52,186 bases of DNA from CAVAWX01 sp963642995 (GTDB lineage: Bacteria; Actinomycetota; Coriobacteriia; Coriobacteriales; QAMH01): contig CAVIIZ010000006.1 in assembly GCA_963642995.1 (NCBI GenBank), positions 1 to 52,186 of the forward strand. The letters run 5' to 3'. Below the pieces are notes generated by a model, which searched no databases, was not told the DNA's origin, and saw only the letters and a list, made by a program, of their open reading frames with translations. Made by a program: the position numbers and the translations under genes. Shown one piece after another: positions 17,117 through 24,125 of this stretch. Position 1 is the stretch's first letter. Every line of letters begins with the position of its first letter.

Positions 17117-19254
17117 AGCGTCGCCGGTGCCGCGTCGCGCTCGCCCAGCAAGGGGCGCATGTTGCTCGCCGTCACGCCCATGGTGGACAGGTTGTGCAGC
17201 AACGCCCCCGTCGTCGGCGCGAGCACGCCGGCCACGCCGCCCGCGAGCAGCGCCGTGTTGAACGCGACGATGAAGCGGTAGTTGCGGCCTATGCGCGCGA
17301 CCAGGCGCTTCGAGATGCGGCGTAGCACGAGCAGCTGGTCGAGCGAGGAGTGCAGCAAGGTGATGTCGGCCACCTCGCGCGCGATGTCGCTTGCATCCAC
17401 CATGGCCACGCTCGCGTCGGCGGCGGCCAGCGCGGGCGAGTCGTTCACCCCGTCGCCGACCATCACCACCGTGCGGCCCTCGCGCTTGAGCGCGTCGAGC
17501 AGCGAGGCCTTGTCCTCGGGCAGCACCTGGCTTTCGTACTCGTCGATGCCGAGGCGGCTCGCAGCCGCGTGCGCGGCGCCTTCCGCGTCGCCGGTGAGCA
17601 TGACGATGCGCGTGAAGCCCGCCTGCCGCAGGGCATCCACCGTCGCGGCTGCCTCGGCGCGCACGGGGTCGTCGATGCAGATGGCGCCCTTCAGCTCGTC
17701 GCCGCAGGCCAGATAGACGATCGAGGCTCCCGGCGCCTCGTCTGCGATGCGCTGCTCGAAACCGGCGGGGCGCTTCACCCCCTCGTCGTCGAAGACGAAA
17801 TGCGCGCTGCCCAGCAGCACGCGCCGCCCGTCCACGCCGGAGACGATGCCGTGCGCCACGACGTACTCGACGTCGGCGTGATGCTCGTCGACGTGCGCCA
17901 CGCCGCCTTCGCGCGCGGCCTCGACCACGGCGCGCGCCATGCTGTGGGGGAAATGCTCCTCAAGGCATGCGGCCAGGCGCAGCACCTCGTCGGCGTCCAT
18001 ATCGGCAAAGGTCAGCACCTGCGTGACGTGCGGGACGGCGGTCGTGAGCGTGCCCGTCTTGTCGAAGACCATGGTGTCGGCGCAGGCCATGACCTCCAGG
18101 TAGCGCCCGCCCTTCACCACTATGCCGTGGTGGGCGCATTCGCGCATGGCCCGCATCACCGCGACGGGCGTGGACAGCTTGATGGCGCACGAGTAGTCCA
18201 CCATCAGCACGGAGACGGCCTTCGTCACGTTGCGCGTCGCGGCGAGCACGGCGAAAAACCCGAGGAAGCTGTAGGGCACGATGGCGTCCGCCAGGCGCTC
18301 GGCGCGGCTCTGCACGCCGGCTTTGGCAATCTGGGACTCGTCGACCATGCGCACGATGTTGGCGATGCGCGTGTCGGAGCCGGTCTGGCGCACCTCCACG
18401 ACGATCGAGCCGTCCTCGACGATGGTGCCCGCGTAGACCGAGGCGCCGGACGACTTCACGGCCAGCTTGGACTCGCCGGTCATCGAGGCCTCGTTGAGGG
18501 CGGCCTCGCCCGAGACCACGGTGCCGTCCACGGGGACCATCGCGCCGGTGCGCACGCGCAGCTTGTCGCCGGCGCGGACCTCGGACAACGCGACTTGCAC
18601 CTCGGCGCCGCCCGGCGCGACCAGCCACACGTCGTCTGCCGTCACCGCAAGCGACTGCTCGAGCGCGATGCGGCTGCGCGCGTGCGTGTATTCCTCCAGC
18701 AGGTCGGAGACGTCGAGCAAGAGCATGACGATGCCGGCGGAGTTGAAGTTGCCCTGCAGCATGGACGCGACGATCGCCGTGGCGTCGAGCACCTCGACTT
18801 TCATCTGGCCGGCGGCAAGCGCGCGCAGGCCCTTCGCGATGAACCCCGCCGAGCGCACGAGCGTCCACGCGGCACGCAGAGGCGAGGGCAGAAACACGCG
18901 GCGCCCCGCCCAGAAACCGACCCTTCTCGCCAGGGCGCCGAGATAGCGCGCATCGACCTCTGCACGGCGCTGCTCGTCGCTGCCCCGCGCGACGGGAAGC
19001 TGCCCGCGCACGAGGCTGCCCAAAACGGCCAGCGCCCCGTCGCGGGCGGCCGGCGCGTCCGGGTCGTAGCACACGAGCACGCCGCCGTTTGCCGGGGCCG
19101 TCGTCACCTGGACCACGCCCGGCACGGCGCAGACCCGCTCGGCGATGCCGTATCCCTCTTCCGCGCAAAACGCCGTGCGGCCAAAGCGCACGCGCAGCCT
19201 GCCGGGCCGCTCGCGCACGATGCGGTAGTGCATGGGTGTCTTCTCGTTCATCAT
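17101..19254 (-). CDS. Heavy-metal-type P1B ATPase with HMA2-like N-terminus and SC (not CPC) membrane motif
   Basis: Predicted metal-transporting P-type ATPase, 717 residues. The N-terminal 70 residues (HYRIVRERPGRLRVRFGR...) match the HMA2-type ferredoxin-like fold without a CxxC. The actuator TGES is at 259-262, the phosphorylation motif DKTGTLT at 398-404, and the hinge is GDGVNDSPALAAAD. The membrane metal site, usually CPC or CPH, reads DYSCAIKLSTP (C356), and the usual HP dipeptide is PHS. Such SC-type pumps form a poorly characterised P1B subgroup, so the metal is uncertain. Start ATG 19254 has GGGACGAG upstream; ATG 19251 and 19233 are alternatives. The last 11 residues fall in the ppx junction and look non-native. 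It follows the DUF6110-like gene on the same strand. Confidence 0.88.
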   Translation of the reverse strand: MMNEKTPMHYRIVRERPGRLRVRFGRTAFCAEEGYGIAERVCAVPGVVQVTTAPANGGVLVCYDPDAPAARDGALAVLGSLVRGQLPVARGSDEQRRAEVDARYLGALARRVGFWAGRRVFLPSPLRAAWTLVRSAGFIAKGLRALAAGQMKVEVLDATAIVASMLQGNFNSAGIVMLLLDVSDLLEEYTHARSRIALEQSLAVTADDVWLVAPGGAEVQVALSEVRAGDKLRVRTGAMVPVDGTVVSGEAALNEASMTGESKLAVKSSGASVYAGTIVEDGSIVVEVRQTGSDTRIANIVRMVDESQIAKAGVQSRAERLADAIVPYSFLGFFAVLAATRNVTKAVSVLMVDYSCAIKLSTPVAVMRAMRECAHHGIVVKGGRYLEVMACADTMVFDKTGTLTTAVPHVTQVLTFADMDADEVLRLAACLEEHFPHSMARAVVEAAREGGVAHVDEHHADVEYVVAHGIVSGVDGRRVLLGSAHFVFDDEGVKRPAGFEQRIADEAPGASIVYLACGDELKGAICIDDPVRAEAAATVDALRQAGFTRIVMLTGDAEGAAHAAASRLGIDEYESQVLPEDKASLLDALKREGRTVVMVGDGVNDSPALAAADASVAMVDASDIAREVADITLLHSSLDQLLVLRRISKRLVARIGRNYRFIVAFNTALLAGGVAGVLAPTTGALLHNLSTMGVTASNMRPLLGERDAAPATLSAST

Positions 19255-19367
19255 CTCGTCCCGCTTGAAAACCCGACCTGCTCGAAACGCCGAAAGAGCC
19301 GCACGGCCCGAGGCTGCGCGCGGCTCGAAGCCGCGCCCGCCGGCCGCCTTGCAGCCCCCCGGGCCCT

Positions 19368-19799
19368 CTAGGCCTCCTTGGCGGCCTTCGCGCCCCTCCG
19401 GGCCTTGGAAGCCGCAGCGGGCTTTGCCTTCGTCGATTTTGCGCCCCTCGTGGACCCGGCGGGCTTTGCGGCGGGTTTGGCGGCCCTGCCCTCGGCGGCC
19501 TCCTCCTCGGCCATCTCCGCTTCGACCTGCTCGCGCACGCGGGCCTCGATGGCGGCGCGGCGATCTGCCAGCGCGGCCTCGGCGACGGCCTTCTCGCGGG
19601 CCTCGGCGGCCAGGTCGTCGGCCTCGTCTTTCATCGACTGAAAGCTCTCCTTGGCGGCTTCTTGCAGCTCCATGCCCTTGGCGAGCACGTTTACGGCCGC
19701 CTTGCGCGTGCACGGCGCCTTCACGATCGCAGTGCCCGCCGCGACGGCCGCCGCGCCGCCGACAAAGGTCCAGAACTTGCAGCTGGTGAACAGACTCAT
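19368..19799 (-). CDS. Small membrane-anchored, Lys/Ala-rich protein, DUF6110-like
   Basis: 143 residues: one N-terminal hydrophobic segment (about 8-26, FWTFVGGAAAVAAGTAIV), a charged helical region rich in Glu, Ala and Arg (about 45-105, probable coiled coil), and a basic K/A/P/R tail. The first 60 residues follow the DUF6110 pattern (a short glycine/alanine membrane helix, then a KxAxxVLAKG-like helix). DUF6110 proteins are often found beside HMA2 proteins and P-type ATPases, as here, where the ATPase starts 114 bases downstream. A role as pump partner is inferred from position only. ATG 19799 has AAAGGATG upstream; a longer reading from 19823 is less likely. Confidence 0.75.
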   Translation of the reverse strand: MSLFTSCKFWTFVGGAAAVAAGTAIVKAPCTRKAAVNVLAKGMELQEAAKESFQSMKDEADDLAAEAREKAVAEAALADRRAAIEARVREQVEAEMAEEEAAEGRAAKPAAKPAGSTRGAKSTKAKPAAASKARRGAKAAKEA

Positions 19800-19824
19800 G
19801 ATGCATCCTTTCATTGGAGCCAAA

Positions 19825-19850
19825 AAGTTTAACGCGGCTAACTTATACCA
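19825..19850 (-). promoter_or_regulatory. Promoter with overlapping palindrome before the metal ATPase operon
   Basis: On the minus strand an extended -10 (TGGTATAAG; TATAAG at 19847-19842) overlaps a 20-base imperfect palindrome at 19825-19844 (AAGTT...CGCG...AACTT, 7 of 10 positions paired). The outer arms resemble the TTA/TAA half-sites of DtxR/MntR-type metalloregulators, so metal-controlled repression is a reasonable hypothesis. The rest of the 212-base gap to the kinase gene shows nothing further. Confidence 0.4.
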
Positions 19851-20011
19851 TATCCGCGCATGTCCTCATGCGACTATTCCAGCCGTTTTCGAGTTGGTCA
19901 ACGAAAACTTGCAGGATTTTCCACGCGCGCCGAAACGGGCGGGGCGCGGACGCCGCGAAGGACACGGCTGCGCGTCTGGAGGCGCCACATGCGCACGCGC
20001 CGGCTTCGCCC

Positions 20012-21352
20012 CTAGCGCTCCCCGGCTTCAGACAACGTCAGCTTCACCGTCGTGCCCTCGCCCTCCACGGACTCCACGCACAGGCCGGACGCCCCGCCGA
20101 AATAGCCCTGCAGGCGCGCGTTCACGTTCTTCAACGCGATGCCCATGCCCGTCTTCGAGCCGCCGCCCACCACCGTGTGCAGGCGCTCGGCCGGTATGCC
20201 CACGCCGTCGTCGCGCACGGCCACGGCCACGCCGCCTTCCTCGCGGTATGCCCGCACCCCGATATGCAGGGGGCTTCCATCGTCGCGGCGCGCGTGGGCG
20301 ACCGCGTTTTCCACGATGGGCTGCACGACGAAGGCGGGCACCTTCAGGCTCTCGAGGCCGTCTTCGATGTCCACCTCCATCAAGATGGCGTCCTCGCCGA
20401 AGCGCGCGCGCTGAAACATCAGGTAGCGCTGCGTCTGCTCGACCTCCGCCTCCAGCGCGATCAGATCCTCGGAGTTTTCCAGCAGGCGGCGGTAGTAGAC
20501 GGCGAACTCGCGCAGCATGTCGCGGCCGCGCTCGGGGTCGGTGCGCGTGTAGCTGGCGATCGTGTTGATGGTGTTGAAGAGGAAATGCGGGTTGATCTGT
20601 GCCTGCAGCGCCTTGAGCTCCATGCGCGTGGCCAACTCGGTCTGCTGCTCGACCACCGACAAGGTGAGCTGCGCGGACAAAAGGGTCGCAAATCCCTCCG
20701 CCATGGCCTTTTGGGTCTCGTCGATGCGCCGCGGCGAGGAGTAGTAGAACTTCAGCGTGCCCACGATCGAGTGGTTCATGGTCAGCGCCACGATGATGGC
20801 CGCCTTGATGCGCGAGTTCTTGCGCGCAAAGCCTATGGCCTCGGCAGAGTCCACGATGCGCATCTTGCCGTCTTCGAGCACGTCGCGCGTGACCTGCGTC
20901 TGGATGGGCGTGCCGACGAGATGGTTTTTCGCGTCCTCGCCGGCAAACCCCAGTATCTGCTCGCGCCCCGTGATTGCCACCGAGATGGAGGAGACATGCG
21001 GCAGCAGCAGCTCGCACACGGGCTGCGCCGAGGCATGGTCGAGCCCTTTGATCATGTAGGAGATGGTGCGGCTGGCCAGCCCCAGGGTCTCGTTGGTCTG
21101 GCGCGCCTTCACGTGGTCGGAGTTTCCCGAGGTGAAAAGCGACATCAAGGCCAAGGTGAACATGCCGAGTATGCAGACGAGCGTGATGGGCAGCGAGACG
21201 ATATCGGGAAAGAACACGCCGCCGACGGCGCCGGCGCTGAATATGGCAAAGCACGCCATCGCGGCCACTATGAAGAGCACGCGCTGCACGAACGACAGGC
21301 GCTTGCTCGTGTTCTGCAGGGGCGTGACGATGGCCGAGGGAGTGGGGAGCAT
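20012..21352 (-). CDS. LytS/YehU-type sensor histidine kinase
   Basis: 446-residue membrane sensor kinase. Two N-terminal hydrophobic helices (about 24-46 and 51-73) form the anchor, followed by a GAF-like region (about 95-230) and a HisKA_7/His_kinase domain with LQAQINPHFLFNTINTIASY carrying the phospho-accepting histidine. The ATPase lobe has the N box VVQPIVENAVAHA, the G1 box DDGVGIP and GMGIALKNVNARL. LytS-type kinases normally pair with a LytTR response regulator; none is in the window, so it is an orphan here. ATG 21352 lies 13 bases after the stop of the glycosyltransferase gene at 21365 and may be cotranscribed with it. The ribosome-binding site is weak. Confidence 0.93.
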   Translation of the reverse strand: MLPTPSAIVTPLQNTSKRLSFVQRVLFIVAAMACFAIFSAGAVGGVFFPDIVSLPITLVCILGMFTLALMSLFTSGNSDHVKARQTNETLGLASRTISYMIKGLDHASAQPVCELLLPHVSSISVAITGREQILGFAGEDAKNHLVGTPIQTQVTRDVLEDGKMRIVDSAEAIGFARKNSRIKAAIIVALTMNHSIVGTLKFYYSSPRRIDETQKAMAEGFATLLSAQLTLSVVEQQTELATRMELKALQAQINPHFLFNTINTIASYTRTDPERGRDMLREFAVYYRRLLENSEDLIALEAEVEQTQRYLMFQRARFGEDAILMEVDIEDGLESLKVPAFVVQPIVENAVAHARRDDGSPLHIGVRAYREEGGVAVAVRDDGVGIPAERLHTVVGGGSKTGMGIALKNVNARLQGYFGGASGLCVESVEGEGTTVKLTLSEAGER

Positions 21353-21364
21353 GATCGTAGCGCG

Positions 21365-22666
21365 CTAGGACGAGGTGGGGGCGCCCGTGCCGCGCGTGCC
21401 CGCCGAAGAATTCGCGCCGCCTGCCGCCGCAGCGCCAATCGCGGAGAAACGTCCGGTGAAACCGCTGGTCGCGGAAATCGAGCGCATGGTGGACAGCTGG
21501 CTGGCAAGCGGGCGGTAGTCCCACATGCTGCGCACGATCTTCGGCCAGTTGCGCTGGAACTCGAAGTAGTTGGCGCAGTTCTCGCGCGCGTACTCTCCGG
21601 CCTTCTTGCGCGAGGTGCTGCCGATGCGCCAGTACGCGCCGCGGTCCTTGCAGCCGATGGCGCGCAAAAGCGCCGTCGCGCGCACGCGGGTGCCTATCTT
21701 GCTCGACAGCCAGGGACCGGGATAAGGCGAAAGCGAGGACGGGTCCACCTGCATGAGGTCTATCTGGGTCTTGGCGAACTCGATCTTGCGGTTCTCGTAG
21801 AACCAGCGGTAGACGTCTTGCTCGAAGCGCGCGGGCGTGTCGGCCACGGCGGGCGGCATGTGGCGCAAGAAGAACTGGTTGTCGAACCACATCGACACCC
21901 CGTGCATGCGCAGGTTCAGCAAGTAGTCGAGGTCCTCGCCGCGCGTGATCCACGGGTCGAAGGCCACCGAGCCGTAGGCGTCGGCGTGCAGGGTCATGCA
22001 ACCGCCGCACGCCGTCTGCGCCGGCGAGAGCCGAGGCCCGGCGACGGCGCGCTCGATGTAGGCGTTGAAGTCCTTGTTCTTGTTCCACATGAAGTCGTAC
22101 CAGGCGCGTTTGCCCGGCGCCTTGTAGTCGTTGGCATCGTTGAGGAAAAACCCGGTCTTTGCCGTGACGATCGAGCCGTCGGGCGTGGCCATGGCGATGC
22201 CGTGGACGGCGCGCGCGAGAAAGTCCTGCGTGGCCACCACCTCGTCGTCGTCGATGAAGACGACGGTGTCGTGCCCGTAGATGGAGGCGACGAGCAGGCC
22301 CAGGTTGCGGACCGCGCCATAGCCGGACAACGAGGCCGCCGACGCGAAGGCGCCCATGCCCAGCTGCTCCATGCGGCGATGCACGTAGCGCAACTCGGCT
22401 TCTCCGATGACGGTGGTGTTGAGCTGCGGAAAATTCGCGGCGATGGCACGCACCTTGTCGGCGGCCTGGGTCTCGACGCCGGATCCCGCCACCACGAGCA
22501 AGACGACGCGCCCCACGCCCGCGACCTTTTGCAGGCTCTTCAGGCAGCGCGGCAGCTCGCCCGGCTTGTCGATGGGGGTCATATGGTCGTAGACCGCCGC
22601 ATCGGCAAGCGAGGCGCGGCGCGACGTCCAATACGTCGGGATGACGACGACGGGGTTCAGATTCAT
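21365..22666 (-). CDS. GT-A fold glycosyltransferase (GT2-like)
   Basis: Predicted sugar-nucleotide-dependent glycosyltransferase of 433 residues. The N-terminal Rossmann-like strand is VVVIPTYWTS, the nucleotide/metal DxD region is TVVFIDDDEVV, and the acceptor side has CGGCMTLHADAYG and ITRGEDLDYLLNLRMHG (an ED dyad like the GT2 catalytic base). The last 35 residues are low-complexity Ala/Gly/Ser/Thr. ATG 22666 starts at the conserved MNLNPVVVIPTYW with GTGAGG upstream. No membrane helix is seen. Donor and acceptor are unknown. The histidine kinase gene follows 12 bases later. Confidence 0.82.
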   Translation of the reverse strand: MNLNPVVVIPTYWTSRRASLADAAVYDHMTPIDKPGELPRCLKSLQKVAGVGRVVLLVVAGSGVETQAADKVRAIAANFPQLNTTVIGEAELRYVHRRMEQLGMGAFASAASLSGYGAVRNLGLLVASIYGHDTVVFIDDDEVVATQDFLARAVHGIAMATPDGSIVTAKTGFFLNDANDYKAPGKRAWYDFMWNKNKDFNAYIERAVAGPRLSPAQTACGGCMTLHADAYGSVAFDPWITRGEDLDYLLNLRMHGVSMWFDNQFFLRHMPPAVADTPARFEQDVYRWFYENRKIEFAKTQIDLMQVDPSSLSPYPGPWLSSKIGTRVRATALLRAIGCKDRGAYWRIGSTSRKKAGEYARENCANYFEFQRNWPKIVRSMWDYRPLASQLSTMRSISATSGFTGRFSAIGAAAAGGANSSAGTRGTGAPTSS

Positions 22667-22709
22667 TTTCGGCCTCACACCTTCCCGTGTGCTCTCAAAA
22701 CCTGCGCAT

Positions 22710-22718
22710 AGCCTAGCA
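22710..22718 (-). promoter_or_regulatory. Extended -10 candidate for the glycosyltransferase-kinase unit
   Basis: Minus-strand TGCTAGGCT ends 44 bases before ATG 22666. It fits the TGCTAnnnT pattern seen before tRNA-Arg, serA and the MOSC gene, but has no clear -35 and is weaker in the hexamer. Confidence 0.3.
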
Positions 22719-22832
22719 CGCGCGCGTGAAGGCCTGCGTGAATCTACTGAATTTTCAGGTTTCGCACGGGCGCAGGACGACGGACGCGGACACGGGACGC
22801 ACAAGCGGGGCAGGACACGACGCGAGACGCGA

Positions 22833-23570
22833 TCAACCCTTGGAGGCCTTGTCGTACTCGCTCTTGAAGTCCTTGAACATCTGACCCCAGGCGCCCACCT
22901 GCCGGCCGAGCTTCTCGCCGGCGGCCTCGGCCTTGTCGCCTGCCTCGTCGGCGAACTTCGTGGCCTTCTCGTCGGTCTTGCGGCGCGCCTCCCCCGTCTT
23001 GTGCTTGGCCGTAGCCCAGGTCTCGCCCGCCTTCCCCGCAAGGCCGCCTTGCGCGACCACCTCGTCTGCCGCCACGTCGACGACGATCGCCCCATCGCGG
23101 TAGCCCTTGATGTGCGCGGCGGCGATGTTGCGCGCCCCGGTGAGCGCCCGCTCGGCGCGCCCGGAGGAAATGTCGATGTGGTCGATCTGGAAATCGTCTT
23201 CGGAAAAGGCGACGGCGGTGATGGCGCCGAGCTTCTCGCCTTCCTCGTTCACGCAATCCATGTAGTCCCACAGCAGGCATTCGTCGAAATCGACGCCGAG
23301 GCGCTTGCACGCGGCCGCGTCCCAGGTGTCCGCGCAGTCGTTTTCGACGAGAAAACCGCCCTCGCATGCCACGAGGCGGTCGAGGGCGGCGAAACGGTCT
23401 TTGCGTTTGAACATCCACAGCACGTCGGGACGTTTGACGATGACGCCCACCGCCACGGGCTTGGACGGGTGGAAGACCACCCGGCGCACCTTGCCGAAGA
23501 AGCGAGGGGCGCCGTCTTTTCTGCGCGCGACGAACACGCGCTGCTTGTGGGCGTTCAGAGTCGTGAACAT
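22833..23570 (-). CDS. PRC-barrel domain protein with amphipathic helical tail
   Basis: 245 residues. The first 160 resemble PRC-barrel proteins (GKVRRVVFHPSKPVAVGVIVKR; a second half with GAITAVAFSEDDFQIDHIDI and GAIVVDVAADEV), small beta-barrels used as RNA- or protein-binding adaptors. From about residue 175 the chain becomes a charged helix with repeated K-A-D-E patterns (AGETWATAKHKTGEARRKTDE), like the neighbouring YtxH protein. No signal peptide is present. ATG 23570 lacks an evident Shine-Dalgarno. It starts 24 bases after the YtxH stop, so the two are likely one transcript. Function unknown; a stress or envelope role is a guess from the pairing. Confidence 0.78.
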   Translation of the reverse strand: MFTTLNAHKQRVFVARRKDGAPRFFGKVRRVVFHPSKPVAVGVIVKRPDVLWMFKRKDRFAALDRLVACEGGFLVENDCADTWDAAACKRLGVDFDECLLWDYMDCVNEEGEKLGAITAVAFSEDDFQIDHIDISSGRAERALTGARNIAAAHIKGYRDGAIVVDVAADEVVAQGGLAGKAGETWATAKHKTGEARRKTDEKATKFADEAGDKAEAAGEKLGRQVGAWGQMFKDFKSEYDKASKG

Positions 23571-23594
23571 GGGAGAAGAACCGGAAAAGAGGCT

Positions 23595-24050
23595 CTAGGC
23601 GGTCGCGCCCTTCACATCGTCTTTCACCTTCGCGGCGCCCTGCTCGACGTCTGCCTTGATGTCGGCGGCCACATCGGAAACGTCGGCGGCCACGGTCTTG
23701 ACGTTGGCGCGGTGGTTCGTGACCTGCTCGGCGATGCGGTCGCGCGCCTCGTTTATCTTGATGCGGATGTCGTCGGCGACGGGGGCGGCCTGGTCGGCCA
23801 TGTTCTTCACGCCCGAGCGCAGGTTCTCGCCCGCCTGGCCTGCGAACTCCTGCACGCGGCTCGTGGCCGTCTCGACGCCGGAGCGCAGCTGCTCGCCCGC
23901 GTTGTTGACGAATTCCCTGCTCTGGCCGGCAAAGGTGTTTGCCGCATCGGCGACGAGCTGGCGGTTCTCCTTGCCGGTGTTGGGGGTGAACATCAACGCG
24001 GCGACGGCCCCGATGCCTGCGCCCAAAACGAATGCCGTTCCCTTACCCAT
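23595..24050 (-). CDS. YtxH-like small membrane protein
   Basis: 151 residues. A glycine/alanine-rich helix at the very N-terminus (GTAFVLGAGIGAVAALMFTP, residues 4-23) followed by NTGKENRQLVADAAN is the YtxH signature (general-stress-type proteins of Gram-positives). The remainder is a long amphipathic helix with repeated AGExLRSGV units (two near-identical copies about 57-64 and 80-87), similar to LEA/apolipoprotein-like repeats. Start ATG 24050 is favoured for spacing behind AAAAAGGA; ATG 24056 is an alternative. First gene of a two-gene unit with the PRC-barrel gene. Confidence 0.85.
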   Translation of the reverse strand: MGKGTAFVLGAGIGAVAALMFTPNTGKENRQLVADAANTFAGQSREFVNNAGEQLRSGVETATSRVQEFAGQAGENLRSGVKNMADQAAPVADDIRIKINEARDRIAEQVTNHRANVKTVAADVSDVAADIKADVEQGAAKVKDDVKGATA

Positions 24051-24095
24051 GTACATCACGTCCTTTTTCACAATCGCGTCTCGAAACGTCCGTCG

Positions 24096-24125
24096 ATTAT
24101 ACCCACGAACTTCACGCGGGATGAA
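24096..24125 (-). promoter_or_regulatory. Promoter of the YtxH-PRC unit
   Basis: A perfect TATAAT (24101-24096) lies 18 bases after TTCATC (24125-24120) on the minus strand. It overlaps the last codons of the upstream CDP-glycerol transferase gene. Transcription would start near 24089, about 39 nt before the ATG. It is the best consensus promoter in the window. Confidence 0.6.

Noticed and set aside
22747..22758. CTGAATTTTCAG as an operator
   Set aside because: Only 5-bp arms with a TT centre, not a true palindrome; it lies at the AT-rich end of a gap with no supporting context.
22744..23418. Minus-strand 224-codon frame overlapping the PRC-barrel gene
   Set aside because: Arg/Gly/Ala-rich out-of-frame shadow of the PRC-barrel gene with no recognisable motif.
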